Positions 1 to 9,582 of a stretch of 64,000 bases of DNA are shown one piece after another. The notes under the pieces are model-generated. The model saw only the letters and a program-made list of their open reading frames with translations, made no database searches and was not told the DNA's origin. A program made the position numbers and the translations under genes. This DNA is from Afipia sp. (GTDB lineage Bacteria; Pseudomonadota; Alphaproteobacteria; Rhizobiales; Xanthobacteraceae), in NCBI GenBank assembly GCA_016201045.1, contig JACQDM010000008.1:806001-870000 (forward strand), written 5' to 3'. The stretch's first letter is position 1. Each line of letters starts with the position of its first letter.

Positions 1-1
1 C

Positions 2-823
2 TGGATGGAAGTGATCGTGACGCCGCTGGCACTGCCTGCGGCATTCGGCGGCACCGAGTCCTGCCTCATGATGACGTTTCACGATCAGACGCCGCTGCGG
101 CGTGCGGAGGAAATGCGCGCGGATTTCGTCGCAAATGCGAGTCACGAATTGCGCACGCCGCTCGCGGCATTGTCCGGATTCATCGACACGCTGCAGGGAC
201 AGGCGAAGGACGATCCGAAGGCGCGCGAGCGTTTTCTCGGAATCATGCACGCACAGGCCACCCGCATGGCGCGGCTGATCGACGATCTGCTGTCGCTGTC
301 GCGCGTCGAACTGTCGGCGCATGTGCGCCCCGATGCGCAGGTCGATCTCGTCTCCGTGGTGCGGCAGGTGATCGATGGACTTGAGCCGCTGGCGAAAGAA
401 CGCGGCGTCACGATTGCAACGCAGTTGCCGGACACGCCGGTCGTCATCGCGGGCGACCAGGAGGAACTGTTGCGGCTGTTCGAGAATTTGATCGAGAACG
501 GATTGAAATACGGCGCAAGCGGCGGGCGCGTCGTTGTCGCGCTGAACGACGATCAGCCCGGTGAAGGAACGGGTGAAACGCGCGTCAGCGTGCGCGATTT
601 CGGTCCCGGCATCGCGCCCGAACATCTGCCGCGTCTCACCGAGCGGTTTTATCGCGTCGATGTCGTCGACAGCCGCGCGCAGGGCGGCACGGGGCTGGGT
701 CTCTCGCTCGTCAAACACATTCTCAACAGGCATCGCGGGCGGCTGCTGATCGAAAGCGTTCCGGGGCAGGGGGCGACTTTTACCGCTGCTTTTCCACACC
801 CGAAGGCTTCGCCGCTACCGTAA
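2..823 (+). CDS. phoR: Phosphate regulon sensor histidine kinase PhoR, 3' part
   Basis: The gene is cut by the left window edge and is open from base 2. What remains is the catalytic core of a sensor kinase. A HisKA dimerisation helix carries the phospho-acceptor His in SHELRTP (bases 143-145). An HATPase_c domain follows, with an N-box (ENLIENGLKYG) and G-boxes (DFGPGIAPEHL, GGTGLGLSLVKHI). The PhoR assignment rests mainly on context: a Pho box and pstSCAB-phoU-phoB follow directly. In the known pathway PhoR phosphorylates PhoB under phosphate limitation and is held off by the Pst complex and PhoU. The N-terminal membrane and PAS part lies outside the window. Confidence 0.9.
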   Translation, partial: WMEVIVTPLALPAAFGGTESCLMMTFHDQTPLRRAEEMRADFVANASHELRTPLAALSGFIDTLQGQAKDDPKARERFLGIMHAQATRMARLIDDLLSLSRVELSAHVRPDAQVDLVSVVRQVIDGLEPLAKERGVTIATQLPDTPVVIAGDQEELLRLFENLIENGLKYGASGGRVVVALNDDQPGEGTGETRVSVRDFGPGIAPEHLPRLTERFYRVDVVDSRAQGGTGLGLSLVKHILNRHRGRLLIESVPGQGATFTAAFPHPKASPLP

Positions 824-849
824 ATTCAAGCGATTCCGGGCCTTTGCGG

Positions 850-878
850 CTGTCATCCGGCTGTCATCCAACCATCAT
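850..878 (+). promoter_or_regulatory. Pho box (PhoB binding site) before pstS
   Basis: Two perfect CTGTCAT heptamers (850-856 and 861-867) are separated by four bases, which is the classical PhoB-binding arrangement. A third degenerate copy, CCATCAT (872-878), continues the 11-base period. The site lies about 85 bases before the pstS start and is the expected activation site for the pst operon. Recognition is direct; PhoB control is inferred from the known consensus and the phoB gene downstream. Confidence 0.9.
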
Positions 879-962
879 AAAAGCTGCATGCGCGGTCCTT
901 AAACGCCGCGGTGAGCGCATTCGGGCGCATCTGCGCTTCGCTCACAAACATTGGAGATTCGG

Positions 963-1973
963 ATGAACATCCTCAAAACAATCGTCGCTGCCGGCCTTGT
1001 CGCCGCATCGACGTCGGCATTCGCCGCGGACATCACGGGTGCGGGCGCAACCTTCCCGTTCCCGATCTACTCGAAATGGGCCGACGCTTATAAGAAAGAG
1101 ACCGGCAACGGACTGAACTATCAGTCGATCGGCTCCGGCGGCGGCATCAAGCAGATCCAGGCCAAGACCGTGACGTTCGGTGCGACCGACATGCCGCTCA
1201 AGGTCGAGCAGCTCGACAAGGACGGTTTCTCGCAGTGGCCGATGGTGATGGGCGCGATCGTCCCGGTCGTGAATCTCGACGGCATCAAGCCGGGCGAACT
1301 CGTGTTCGACGGCAAGACTCTCGCCGACATCTATCTCGGCAAGATCACCAAGTGGGACGACGCCGCGATCAAGAAGCTGAACCCGAAGGCCGCGCTTCCG
1401 TCGGAAGCGATCACCGTGGTTCGCCGTTCGGACGGCTCTGGCACCACCTTCAACTTCACCAACTATCTGTCGAAGATCAGCGACGAGTGGAAGACCAAGG
1501 TCGGCGAAGGCACGGCTGTTGAGTGGCCGGTCGGCGTCGGCGCCAAGGGCAACGAGGGCGTTGCCGGCAACGTCAGCCAGACCAAGAACTCGATCGGCTA
1601 CGTCGAGTATGCCTACGCCAAGCAGAACAAGCTGACCTACGGCGCGATGGTCAACTCGGCCGGCAAGACCGTGCAGCCGACCGTTGCCGCGTTCCAGGCG
1701 GCTGCAGCGAATGCCGACTGGTCGAAGGCTCCGGGCTATTACCTGATCCTCACCAACCAGCCGGGCGAAGCCTCGTGGCCGATCACGGCGGCGACCTTCA
1801 TCCTGATGTACAAGGAGCCGGTCGATAAGGCTGCGTCCACTGAGGCCATCAAGTTCTTCAAATGGTCGTTCGAGAAGGGCGGCAAGATGGCCGAGGAACT
1901 CGACTACATCCCGATGCCGGCGTCGGTCGTCAAGCAGATCGAAAAGACCTGGTCGGCTGACATCAAGAGCTAA
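963..1973 (+). CDS. pstS: Periplasmic phosphate-binding protein PstS
   Basis: PstS captures inorganic phosphate in the periplasm for the PstCAB ABC importer. The 336-residue product has a cleavable signal peptide of about 21 residues ending AFA, then [11 protein letters not shown], the usual start of mature PstS. The anion-binding segment [11 protein letters not shown] lies near residue 155. The ATG at 963 is chosen because GGAG precedes it by six bases; a TTG at 951 in the same frame has no such site. It is the first gene behind the Pho box, and a stem-loop follows its stop, so it may be made in excess over the permease. Confidence 0.95.
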   Translation: MNILKTIVAAGLVAASTSAFAADITGAGATFPFPIYSKWADAYKKETGNGLNYQSIGSGGGIKQIQAKTVTFGATDMPLKVEQLDKDGFSQWPMVMGAIVPVVNLDGIKPGELVFDGKTLADIYLGKITKWDDAAIKKLNPKAALPSEAITVVRRSDGSGTTFNFTNYLSKISDEWKTKVGEGTAVEWPVGVGAKGNEGVAGNVSQTKNSIGYVEYAYAKQNKLTYGAMVNSAGKTVQPTVAAFQAAAANADWSKAPGYYLILTNQPGEASWPITAATFILMYKEPVDKAASTEAIKFFKWSFEKGGKMAEELDYIPMPASVVKQIEKTWSADIKS

Positions 1974-1980
1974 GCGTTGC

Positions 1981-2008
1981 GCGGAGGAGAGGTTCTCCTC
2001 TCCTCCGT
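1981..2008 (+). terminator. Stem-loop between pstS and pstC
   Basis: The arms 1983-1991 and 1998-2006 pair perfectly over nine bases around a six-base loop, and the stem extends by one C-G and one G-T pair outward. Only a short GTTTCG follows, so it is a weak terminator at best. Between a binding-protein gene and its permease genes, such a hairpin usually acts as a partial terminator or protects the pstS 3' end from decay. That role is inference. Confidence 0.6.
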
Positions 2009-2097
2009 TTCGACCGTTCCCGGCGCTCAAAGAAGTGCCGGAACAGCAGAGTCAGAATACCGGGCGTCGTGTAGAGTTGAACGGACAGGGGTTGGAC

Positions 2098-3099
2098 GTG
2101 GCAGATATGGCGGTTCAGGGCGTGTCGATCGAAACTGCTGCCGGACCATACGATCGCGCAAAAGCCCTCAGCGCATTCAAACTCGGCGACGTGACGTTCT
2201 ACTGGCTTACGCGCATTTCCGCGATTTCTGTTCTTCTCATTCTCGGCGGCATCATCCTCTCGCTCATCGTCGGCGCATGGCCCGCGATCAAAGAGTACGG
2301 CTTCGCCTTTCTCACCACGCTGCGCTGGGCGCCGTCGGCCGATCCGCCGGTGCTCGGTGCGCTCGGCCCGATCTACGGCACGCTGGTCACATCGTTCATC
2401 GCGATGCTGATCGCGATTCCCGTCGGTCTCGGCATCGCGATCTTCCTCACTGAATTGTGCCCGATCTGGCTGCGCCGTCCCATCGGCATGGCGGTCGAAC
2501 TGCTCGCGGGAATCCCCTCGATCATTTACGGCATGTGGGGCTTCTTCGTGCTCGGCCCGTTCCTCGCCGGCACCTTCCAGCCATTTATGATTCGCCTGTT
2601 CGACGGCGTGCCGATCCTCGGCACGATTTTCGCCGGCCCGCCATCCTATCTCAGCCTGTTCAACGCCTCGCTGGTGCTGGCGATCATGGTGCTGCCTTTC
2701 ATCACGGCGATTTCAGTGGACGTGTTCAAGACCGTGCCGCCGGTGCTGAAAGAGGCCGCTTACGGCGTCGGCTGCACCACGTGGGAAGTGGTGAAGAACG
2801 TCGTGATTCCGTTCACGCGCGTCGGCGTGATCGGCGGCGTGATGCTCGCGCTCGGCCGTGCGCTCGGCGAGACGATGGCCGTCACTTTCATCATCGGCAA
2901 TTCCTTCCGCATCAACGGATCGATCTTCGCGCCGGGCACGACGATCTCCGCGGCCATCGCGTCCGAATTCGCCGAGAGCGACGGCCTGCATCAGTCGGGC
3001 CTGATGCTGCTCGGACTTCTGCTCTTTATTTTGACGTTCATCGTGCTGGCCTGCGCGCGGCTGATGCTGCTTCGCCTCGAAAAGAAGGCGGGGAAGTAA
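2098..3099 (+). CDS. pstC: Phosphate ABC transporter permease PstC
   Basis: PstC is one of the two inner-membrane permease subunits of the phosphate importer. The protein has a first membrane helix around [19 protein letters not shown], a long periplasmic loop, and a C-terminal binding-protein-dependent transport domain. The ATPase-contact loop runs through [15 protein letters not shown] and [11 protein letters not shown]. The start is uncertain. A GTG at 2098 has AGGGG six bases upstream and gives 333 residues. An ATG at 2107 and a GTG at 2035 (354 residues) are in frame; the latter has no well-spaced ribosome site. It lies between pstS and pstA and stops one base before the pstA ATG. Confidence 0.92.
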   Translation: MADMAVQGVSIETAAGPYDRAKALSAFKLGDVTFYWLTRISAISVLLILGGIILSLIVGAWPAIKEYGFAFLTTLRWAPSADPPVLGALGPIYGTLVTSFIAMLIAIPVGLGIAIFLTELCPIWLRRPIGMAVELLAGIPSIIYGMWGFFVLGPFLAGTFQPFMIRLFDGVPILGTIFAGPPSYLSLFNASLVLAIMVLPFITAISVDVFKTVPPVLKEAAYGVGCTTWEVVKNVVIPFTRVGVIGGVMLALGRALGETMAVTFIIGNSFRINGSIFAPGTTISAAIASEFAESDGLHQSGLMLLGLLLFILTFIVLACARLMLLRLEKKAGK

Positions 3100-3100
3100 G

Positions 3101-3946
3101 ATGAATCCGATCTATTCAAAACGCCGCCGCCGCGACCGGATCGTCCGCGTTCTCTGTGTGGGCGCCGCGCTGTTCGGCGTTACCTGGCTCGCGCTGATCC
3201 TGTTCACCCTTTTGTCGAACGGCCTTTCCGGACTGTCGCTGCAGGTGTTCACCGCGGATACGCCGCCGCCGGGTTCGACCGAAGGCGGCCTGAAGAATGC
3301 GATCGTCGGTTCGATCATCATGACAGTGATCGGCGTCGGCATCGGCGCGCCGCTCGGCCTGTTCGCGGGCACCTATCTCGCCGAATACGGCAAGCACGAC
3401 AAGCTCACCGAAGTCATCCGCTTCATCAACGGCGTTCTGCTGAGCGCGCCCTCCATCATCATCGGCCTCTTTATCTATGGCGCGGTGGTGGTGCCGATGG
3501 GCCGCTTCTCCGCGCTCGCCGGCGCGCTTGCGCTCGCCGTTATCGTGATTCCCGTTGTCGTTCGCACGACCGAGGACATGCTGGCGCTGGTTCCTAATCC
3601 GTTGCGCGAAGCGGCCTCCGCGCTTGGCCTGCCGCGTTCGCTCGTCATCAAGAAGGTCGCCTATCGCGCAGCCCGTGCCGGTCTCGTCACCGGCGTATTG
3701 CTGGCAACATCGCGCGTCGCCGGTGAAACGGCCCCCTTGCTGTTCACCGCGCTGTCGAACCAGTTCTTCAGTCTCAATCTCACCCAAACGATGGCCAACC
3801 TGCCGGTCACCATCAACAACTTCGTCCAGAGCCCCTATGTCTACTGGAAGGAATTGGCGTGGACCGGCGCGCTGCTCATCACGCTGACCGTGTTGGCCCT
3901 GAACATTGGCGCGCGAATGCTGAGCGCCGAGAGGACGAAATCATGA
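3101..3946 (+). CDS. pstA: Phosphate ABC transporter permease PstA
   Basis: PstA is the second permease subunit and pairs with PstC to form the phosphate channel. The 281-residue protein has a hydrophobic helix at about residues 18-40. The permease domain contains the EAA-type loop [19 protein letters not shown], followed by [20 protein letters not shown], typical of PstA. Its ATG lies one base after the pstC stop. Its TGA overlaps the pstB ATG as ATGA, so translation of the three genes is probably coupled. Confidence 0.94.
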   Translation: MNPIYSKRRRRDRIVRVLCVGAALFGVTWLALILFTLLSNGLSGLSLQVFTADTPPPGSTEGGLKNAIVGSIIMTVIGVGIGAPLGLFAGTYLAEYGKHDKLTEVIRFINGVLLSAPSIIIGLFIYGAVVVPMGRFSALAGALALAVIVIPVVVRTTEDMLALVPNPLREAASALGLPRSLVIKKVAYRAARAGLVTGVLLATSRVAGETAPLLFTALSNQFFSLNLTQTMANLPVTINNFVQSPYVYWKELAWTGALLITLTVLALNIGARMLSAERTKS

Positions 3947-4767
3947 GTGAAGTATCGTTGAGTGCGCAGGCTCCCCGCAGCCAGATGCCGCCAACCATGG
4001 TCACGGGCGACTGGCGTCCGAAGGTGACGGCGCGGGACCTGAACTTCTACTACGGCGATTTCCATGCACTGCGTCACATCAATCTGACGCTCGGCGAGAA
4101 CCGCGTCACGGCCTTCATCGGCCCGTCCGGCTGCGGCAAGTCCACGCTGTTGCGCATCTTCAACCGTATGTACGACCTCTATCCGGGTCAGCGCGCGGAA
4201 GGCCAGCTGCTGCTGGATTCGACCAACATTCTCGATCCAAAGCTCGATCTCAATCTGCTGCGCGCGCGTGTCGGCATGGTATTTCAGAAGCCGACGCCGT
4301 TCCCGATGACGATCTACGAAAACATCGCGTTCGGCATCCGGCTCTATGAGAAGATTTCCAAGTCCGAAATGGACGGCCGCGTCGAGCAGGCTTTGCGCGG
4401 CGGCGCGCTGTGGAATGAAGTGAAGGACAAGTTGAATGCCAGCGGATTGAGCTTATCTGGCGGTCAGCAGCAGCGCCTGTGTATCGCGCGCACGGTCGCG
4501 GTTCGTCCCGAAGTGATCCTGTTCGACGAGCCGTGCTCGGCGCTCGATCCGATATCGACCGCGAAGGTCGAGGAATTGATCACCGAGCTGAAGGAGAACT
4601 ACACGATCGCCATCGTGACGCACAACATGCAGCAGGCGGCGCGCGTGTCGGACAAGACGGCGTTCATGTATCTCGGCGAACTGGTCGAGTTCGACGACAC
4701 CACGAAGATTTTCACGTCGCCGAAGGACCGGCGAACGCAGGACTACATCACCGGCCGGTTCGGCTGA
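3943..4767 (+). CDS. pstB: Phosphate ABC transporter ATP-binding protein PstB
   Basis: PstB hydrolyses ATP to drive phosphate import through PstCA. All nucleotide-binding motifs are present: Walker [10 protein letters not shown], signature LSGGQQQR, Walker B VILFDEP, and the switch His in THNM. The ATG at 3943, overlapping the pstA stop, gives 274 residues, close to the usual PstB length. An in-frame start further upstream would lie inside pstA and is unlikely. A 13-base gap separates it from phoU. Confidence 0.96.
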   Translation: MSEVSLSAQAPRSQMPPTMVTGDWRPKVTARDLNFYYGDFHALRHINLTLGENRVTAFIGPSGCGKSTLLRIFNRMYDLYPGQRAEGQLLLDSTNILDPKLDLNLLRARVGMVFQKPTPFPMTIYENIAFGIRLYEKISKSEMDGRVEQALRGGALWNEVKDKLNASGLSLSGGQQQRLCIARTVAVRPEVILFDEPCSALDPISTAKVEELITELKENYTIAIVTHNMQQAARVSDKTAFMYLGELVEFDDTTKIFTSPKDRRTQDYITGRFG

Positions 4768-4780
4768 CGGAGCGATCATC

Positions 4781-5497
4781 ATGGCAAACGAACACACAGC
4801 CAAGGCATTCGACGAAGATCTTCAGGAACTGGCGCGGCTGGTCGCCGAGATGGGCGGCCTTGCGGAGCGGCAGATCGTGGATTCTGTCGACGCGCTCGTT
4901 CGCCGCGATATCGCGCTCGGCAAGCGCGTGGTCGCGGCCGATCTCGAATTGGACAAGCTGCAGCACCTCGTCGAAGAACGCGCGGTGCTCACCATCGCAC
5001 GCCGCCAGCCGATGGCGGTCGACCTTCGCGAGATCGTCGGTGCGATGCGCGTCGCGGCCGATCTGGAACGGATTGGCGACCTGTCGAAGAATATCGGCAA
5101 GCGTGTCTCGCAGCTCGACGGCGATTTCCATCCGCTGAAGCTGATCCGCGGCCTCGAACACATGACCGACCTTGTGCAGAGTCAGGTCAAGTCGGTGCTC
5201 GACGCCTATGCCGCGCACGACCTTCCCGCCGCGATGCAGGTGTGGAAGGGCGACGAGGAAGTCGATGCGATCTGCACCTCGCTGTTCCGTGAATTGCTCA
5301 CTTATATGATGGAAGATCCGCGCAACATCGGCTTCTGTATCCATCTGATGTTTGTCGCCAAGAACATCGAACGCATCGGCGATCATGCGACTAACATTGC
5401 CGAAACCGTGTTCTATATGATCGAAGGCCAGCAGATGCTCGATCAGCGTCCGAAAGGCGACATGACGGCATTCGCGGCGGCGGCGTCGGGAAATTGA
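4781..5497 (+). CDS. phoU: Phosphate transport regulator PhoU
   Basis: PhoU links the Pst transporter to PhoR and represses the Pho regulon when phosphate is plentiful. The 238-residue all-helical protein contains two repeats. Each has a metal-binding acidic motif: ERIGDLSKNIGK near residue 90 and ERIGDHATNIAE near residue 195. Length and repeat layout match the family. It follows pstB closely and precedes phoB by 25 bases, the standard alphaproteobacterial order. Confidence 0.95.
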   Translation: MANEHTAKAFDEDLQELARLVAEMGGLAERQIVDSVDALVRRDIALGKRVVAADLELDKLQHLVEERAVLTIARRQPMAVDLREIVGAMRVAADLERIGDLSKNIGKRVSQLDGDFHPLKLIRGLEHMTDLVQSQVKSVLDAYAAHDLPAAMQVWKGDEEVDAICTSLFRELLTYMMEDPRNIGFCIHLMFVAKNIERIGDHATNIAETVFYMIEGQQMLDQRPKGDMTAFAAAASGN

Positions 5498-5522
5498 TGC
5501 AGACGCAATCGGGAGAGCGCAT

Positions 5523-6227
5523 ATGAGCGCGCGCATTCTGGTGGTGGAAGACGAGGAAGCGCTGACCACGCTGCTTCGTTACAACCTCGATGCCGAAGGC
5601 TATGATGTCGAAACCGTGATGCGCGGCGACGATGCCGACACGCGGCTGAAGGAGCGCGTGCCGGACCTGATCGTGCTCGACTGGATGCTGCCGGGCCTGT
5701 CCGGCATCGAATTGTGCCGGCGCCTGCGCGCGCGGCCCGAGACCAAACAAGTACCGATCATCATGCTCACCGCGCGCGGCGAGGAGAGCGAGCGCGTGCG
5801 CGGTCTTGCGACCGGCGCCGACGATTACATCGTCAAGCCGTTCTCGGTGCCCGAACTTCTGGCGCGGGTGAAGGGCCTGTTGCGCCGCGCTTCGCCCGAG
5901 CGGCTTGCAACCGTTCTGAGTTACGGCGACATCGAACTCGACCGCGACCGCCGTCGTGTCGCGCGTTCCGGCCGCGCCATCGATCTCGGCCCGACCGAGT
6001 ATCGCCTGCTGGAATTTTTCCTCGAACATCCCGGCCGCGTGTTCACGCGCGAGCAGTTGCTCGACGGCGTGTGGGGCCGCGACATCTATATCGACGAGCG
6101 CACCGTGGACGTTCACATCGGCCGGTTGCGGAAATTATTGAACGCCGAAAGCGATCCGGACCCGATCCGCACCGTGCGCGGCGCGGGCTATGCGCTGGAC
6201 GATCGCTTCGTGAAAGCGGCGGAATAG
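5523..6227 (+). CDS. phoB: Phosphate regulon response regulator PhoB
   Basis: PhoB is the DNA-binding response regulator that, once phosphorylated by PhoR, binds Pho boxes. The receiver domain shows the acidic pocket VVEDEE, the phospho-acceptor Asp in LDWMLPG and the conserved Lys in IVKPFS. The C-terminal half is an OmpR-type winged helix (VWGRDIYIDERTVDVHI, then IRTVRGAGY). Its 234 residues match the family. It is the last gene of the operon and a strong hairpin follows. Confidence 0.96.
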   Translation: MSARILVVEDEEALTTLLRYNLDAEGYDVETVMRGDDADTRLKERVPDLIVLDWMLPGLSGIELCRRLRARPETKQVPIIMLTARGEESERVRGLATGADDYIVKPFSVPELLARVKGLLRRASPERLATVLSYGDIELDRDRRRVARSGRAIDLGPTEYRLLEFFLEHPGRVFTREQLLDGVWGRDIYIDERTVDVHIGRLRKLLNAESDPDPIRTVRGAGYALDDRFVKAAE

Positions 6228-6275
6228 CGCCACCTTTCCGCCATTCGATTCCGAGTCGGTCAGTTTTCCGTAACA

Positions 6276-6307
6276 AAAAAGCCTTCTCGCAATGGAGAAG
6301 GCTTTTT
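6276..6307. terminator. Bidirectional terminator between phoB and gcrA
   Basis: A perfect 13-base-pair stem (6276-6288 with 6295-6307) encloses a six-base loop. It has an A-run on the left arm and a T-run on the right, so it can end transcription in both directions. It sits between phoB (plus strand) and gcrA (minus strand), which converge here. Confidence 0.9.
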
Positions 6308-6330
6308 CGTTGTCGTGTGAAGCGGTTAGG

Positions 6331-6837
6331 TCATTTTCCGTTCGGATTTCGGCGGCGGCGGTCGGATGCCGGTTGATAGGCGACACGCGAGTGGTGCGCG
6401 CAATAGGGAAGACTCTCGAGCGCTTTGCCGCCGCAGAAGAAGAAATCCGGGCTCGATGGATCGCCGACTGGCCAGTGGCAGGTATTTTCGTTGAGCTGCA
6501 GCAGGTTGAGCCGCTGGCTCATCGGCACGACGTTGTCATAGGCGATCGGATCGGGCTCGGCCTCGACTTCAAAGGCTTGAGCGAGCGCGGTATTTCCACG
6601 TGAAACCGGGCGGTTGATGCGCATCATGTGCTGCGCGGGGCGCACTTTGCGCTGCCGCGGCACGGCCGATGATGGGCTTTTCGCGCGGCCCGACAGGCCG
6701 AGGCGGTGGACTTTGCCGATCACCGCGTTGCGCGTGATGTTTCCCAGTTCCGCTGCGATCTGGCTCGCCGACAGTCCGGCTTCCCAGAGCTTTTTCAGTT
6801 GTTCAACGCGATCGTCGGTCCAGCCAGCTGCCGTCAT
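6331..6837 (-). CDS. gcrA: Cell-cycle regulator GcrA
   Basis: GcrA is an alphaproteobacterial sigma-70 cofactor that activates promoters bearing CcrM-methylated GANTC sites. The 168-residue product starts with the family's helix-turn-helix, WTDDRVEQLKKLWEAGLSAS then GNITRNAVIGKVHRLGLSGR. It ends with the conserved Cys/His-rich domain (NENTCHWPVGDP, FCGGKALESLPYCAHHS) that contacts the sigma factor. The middle is a low-complexity linker, as usual. Its upstream region is unusually rich in GANTC (see the entry at 6906-7175). Confidence 0.95.
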   Translation of the reverse strand: MTAAGWTDDRVEQLKKLWEAGLSASQIAAELGNITRNAVIGKVHRLGLSGRAKSPSSAVPRQRKVRPAQHMMRINRPVSRGNTALAQAFEVEAEPDPIAYDNVVPMSQRLNLLQLNENTCHWPVGDPSSPDFFFCGGKALESLPYCAHHSRVAYQPASDRRRRNPNGK

Positions 6838-6905
6838 CGCCTGTTTCCCTTTGTATCGCGCCGGCTATTCGTCCCGGCGTCGCAACCCGAAAATCCCAAT
6901 CGGCA

Positions 6906-7175
6906 GAATCCCTTGGAATCCCTCCGCGCTCGCCGGAATCGCCTTCAGCGACCGGACGTTTACGCGTCACACAGGGCCTTCGAGATTTAGAACCGCCGCA
7001 CGAGATGTCGTACCCGACAGTCAGAATGCTACAATATGCCGTGACTCACGCGCAAGAGTCGGGCTTTCCGCGTCCACATGTTCCGGCTTTGAAGCAGGCA
7101 AATTCGCTTTTTCTGAGTCTTCTGTATTGGGGAGCGCGCTCTCGCCGAAATGTTAAGTCACTGAAATCAGGACTC
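6906..7175. promoter_or_regulatory. GANTC-rich non-coding region upstream of gcrA and argD
   Basis: The 530 bases between gcrA and argD hold no convincing gene. Seven GANTC sites fall within 270 bases: 6906, 6916, 6936, 7043, 7056, 7115 and 7171 (first bases). About one would be expected by chance. GANTC is the CcrM methylation target and the sequence GcrA recognises. The cluster is therefore a candidate methylation-dependent control region for gcrA itself, for argD, or for both. The sites are seen; the function is inferred. Confidence 0.6.
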
Positions 7176-7225
7176 ATTCTGTATCGAATAGCCGCTTCAC
7201 AGATCTTGAAGACCACCGTGTTATG

Positions 7226-7253
7226 TTGACAGTCGAGGTTCCGACAATACAAT
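7226..7253 (+). promoter_or_regulatory. Sigma-70-type promoter for argD
   Basis: A perfect -35 box TTGACA (7226-7231) and a near-perfect -10 box TACAAT (7248-7253) are separated by 16 bases. Transcription should start near 7260, about 108 bases before the argD ATG. Confidence 0.65.
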
Positions 7254-7262
7254 CATCGCCAC

Positions 7263-7290
7263 GTGCCGCCTTTCCGGGCGGCACATTTTG
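7263..7290 (+). terminator. Hairpin at the start of the argD leader
   Basis: A perfect eight-pair GC-rich stem (7263-7270 with 7277-7284) and a six-base loop are followed by ATTTTG. It would form within the first bases of the transcript from the promoter at 7226-7253. It may act as an attenuator or as a 5' stabilising hairpin. It could equally be a terminator for a transcript coming from upstream. Confidence 0.5.
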
Positions 7291-7367
7291 TTTCCGGGCA
7301 GGCATTTGAGCGGACTGCGCTTTTGCGCTCGCGATGCTGTCGGCCCTCCACCGTCGATCAGGCTGTT

Positions 7368-8579
7368 ATGAACCAGAGCGTCAAACCGCAATCCCCGTCC
7401 CACATGCTGCCCGTCTTCGCGCGGGCCGATGTCGCCTTCGAGCGCGGCGAAGGTGCCTGGCTGGTTGCGACCAATGGCGACCGTTATCTCGATTTCACCA
7501 GCGGCGTTGCGGTGAACGCGCTCGGTCACGCGCATCCGCATCTGGTGTCGGCGCTACAAGAGCAGGCCGCGAAGTTGTGGCACGTTTCCAACCTGTTTCG
7601 GATTCCGGAAGGCGAGAAGCTTGCAGGCCGTTTGTGTGAAGCGAGCTTTGCGGACGTCGCATTCTTTTGCAATTCGGGCGCCGAGGCGATGGAAGCCTGT
7701 ATCAAGATGGCGCGAAAGTTTCAGGCCGCCAACGGCAAGCCAGAACGCTATCGCCTGATTACGTTTGAGGGTGCGTTTCACGGGCGCACGCTTGCCGCGC
7801 TGTCCGCGACTGGCCAGCAGAAATATCTCGAGGGTTTCGGACCGCCGGTCGATGGGTTCGACCAAGTGTCGCTTGGCGATCTTGTAGCAGTCAAGAAGGC
7901 CATCGGTCCGCACACCGCCGGCATTATCATCGAGCCGTTGCAGGGCGAGGGCGGTGTACGATCGCCGGAGCCTGCGTTCTTCCGCGCGCTGCGTCAGCTT
8001 TGCGACGACAACAAGCTGGTTCTGATCTTCGACGAAGTGCAAACCGGCATGGGGCGCACCGGAACCCTATTTGCGTATGAAAAGCTCGGCGTAGCCCCCG
8101 ACATCATGGCGCTGGCGAAAGCACTCGGCGGCGGCTTTCCGATGGGCGCTTGCCTTGCGACGTCTGCTGCGGCGGCAGGCATGACTCCAGGAACGCACGG
8201 CTCGACATTCGGCGGAAATTTGCTGGCGATGGCCGCCGGCAACGCGACGCTCGACGTGATGCTGGCGCCGAAATTCTTCGATCACGTTCAGCGCGCCTCG
8301 CTGGTTTTGAAACAAAAGCTCGCTTCGATTGTCGATCGGTATCCCGACGTCGTGTCAGAAGTGCGCGGCGAAGGCCTGTTGATCGGGGTGAAGGCGATTG
8401 TCCCATCGGGCGATCTCGTTAACGCACTTCGCAATGAGAAACTGCTCACTGTTGGCGCGGGGGACAACGTGGTTCGCCTGCTGCCCCCTTTGATTGTGAA
8501 CGAAGCCGAAATCGAAGACGCAGTTTCGAGGCTTGAGCGCGTATGCGTCAAATTTTCGAAGGCGCGCGGAGCGGCCTGA
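7368..8579 (+). CDS. argD: Acetylornithine aminotransferase ArgD
   Basis: ArgD is a PLP enzyme that converts N-acetylglutamate semialdehyde to N-acetylornithine in arginine synthesis. The 403-residue product carries the class III signature: [12 protein letters not shown] with the PLP-pairing Asp, then [14 protein letters not shown] with the Schiff-base Lys. It also has the phosphate-binding [15 protein letters not shown]. The ATG at 7368 fits the family N-terminus ([19 protein letters not shown]). An earlier in-frame start at 7263 would begin inside the leader hairpin. Its TGA overlaps the argF ATG by one base. Confidence 0.95.
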   Translation: MNQSVKPQSPSHMLPVFARADVAFERGEGAWLVATNGDRYLDFTSGVAVNALGHAHPHLVSALQEQAAKLWHVSNLFRIPEGEKLAGRLCEASFADVAFFCNSGAEAMEACIKMARKFQAANGKPERYRLITFEGAFHGRTLAALSATGQQKYLEGFGPPVDGFDQVSLGDLVAVKKAIGPHTAGIIIEPLQGEGGVRSPEPAFFRALRQLCDDNKLVLIFDEVQTGMGRTGTLFAYEKLGVAPDIMALAKALGGGFPMGACLATSAAAAGMTPGTHGSTFGGNLLAMAAGNATLDVMLAPKFFDHVQRASLVLKQKLASIVDRYPDVVSEVRGEGLLIGVKAIVPSGDLVNALRNEKLLTVGAGDNVVRLLPPLIVNEAEIEDAVSRLERVCVKFSKARGAA

Positions 8580-9499
8580 TGAGTGAGTTACGACATTTTC
8601 TCGATCTGAACGAAATGCCGACGAAAGAGCTGCGCGCGATACTCGACGCCAGTGTCGATATGAAGAAGCGACAGAAGGCGGGAAATCCGGCAAAGCCGCT
8701 TGAAGGCAAGACTCTCGCGATGATCTTCGAGCGGCCGTCGACGCGCACGCGCGTATCGTTCGATGTCGGCATGCGCAAGCTTGGCGGCGAGGCGATCATG
8801 TTAACCGGCCAGGAAATGCAGCTGGGTCGTGGAGAGACGATTGCGGATACCGCGCGCGTGCTGTCCCGCTATGTCGATATCATCATGATCCGCATCCTCA
8901 ATCACGAAGCGCTGCGCGAATTGGCTGAGTACGCGACGGTCCCTGTGATTAACGGTTTGACGAGGCGTTCGCATCCCGGACAGGTGATGGCGGATGTCAT
9001 GACGTTCGAGGAACATCGCGGTTCTATCAAAGGCCGCACGGTGGCGTGGGTCGGCGACGACAACAACGTGCTCGCATCGTGGGCGCATGCGGCTGAACGA
9101 TTCGATTTTAATCTTCGCGTGGCGACGCCACCTGAACTTGCGCCTAACAAATTGCTCAAAGACTGGATCAAATCGGCAGGTGCTCCGATCATATTGGGAT
9201 CGAAACCCGAGGAGGCAGTCAAGAATGCCGATTGTGTCGTTACCGATACCTGGGTGTCGATGGGCGACAAGGATGGCGAACACCGCCACAATCTGCTGCG
9301 GCCTTATCAGGTCAATTCGCAGCTGATGTCGCTCGCCAAGCCTGATGCGATCTTCATGCACTGCCTGCCTGCGCATCGCGGCGAGGAAGTCACCGATGAT
9401 GTGATCGACGGACCACAATCGGTTGTTTTCGATGAGGCAGAAAATCGGCTGCACGCCCACAAAGGCATTCTCGCCTGGTGCCTGAACGCCGTGGGCTGA
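8579..9499 (+). CDS. argF: Ornithine carbamoyltransferase ArgF
   Basis: ArgF joins ornithine and carbamoyl phosphate to give citrulline. The 306-residue protein has the carbamoyl-phosphate site [12 protein letters not shown], the RSHPGQ motif, and the ornithine-binding [12 protein letters not shown] near the C-terminus that separates it from aspartate transcarbamylase. Its ATG overlaps the argD stop, so the two arginine genes form one operon with coupled translation. Rhizobial genomes often have the same argD-argF-hslO order. Confidence 0.96.
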   Translation: MSELRHFLDLNEMPTKELRAILDASVDMKKRQKAGNPAKPLEGKTLAMIFERPSTRTRVSFDVGMRKLGGEAIMLTGQEMQLGRGETIADTARVLSRYVDIIMIRILNHEALRELAEYATVPVINGLTRRSHPGQVMADVMTFEEHRGSIKGRTVAWVGDDNNVLASWAHAAERFDFNLRVATPPELAPNKLLKDWIKSAGAPIILGSKPEEAVKNADCVVTDTWVSMGDKDGEHRHNLLRPYQVNSQLMSLAKPDAIFMHCLPAHRGEEVTDDVIDGPQSVVFDEAENRLHAHKGILAWCLNAVG

Positions 9500-9521
9500 T
9501 GGCTGAATAAAGCGTAGCCCT

Positions 9522-9549
9522 TTGATTACCTATCGAACGCTCCTATATA
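9522..9549 (+). promoter_or_regulatory. Putative promoter for hslO
   Basis: TTGATT (9522-9527) and TATATA (9544-9549), 16 bases apart, resemble a sigma-70 promoter. They lie 34 bases before the hslO ATG. Heat-shock sigma dependence cannot be judged by eye. Confidence 0.4.
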
Positions 9550-9582
9550 GGGCGGACCCCCGAGCGAAAGATCGCAATTCCT

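Noticed and set aside
6906..6940. Three GAATC repeats considered as a CRISPR or tandem-repeat start
   Set aside because: The repeats are five to eight bases long with unequal spacing; they are explained better as methylation sites.
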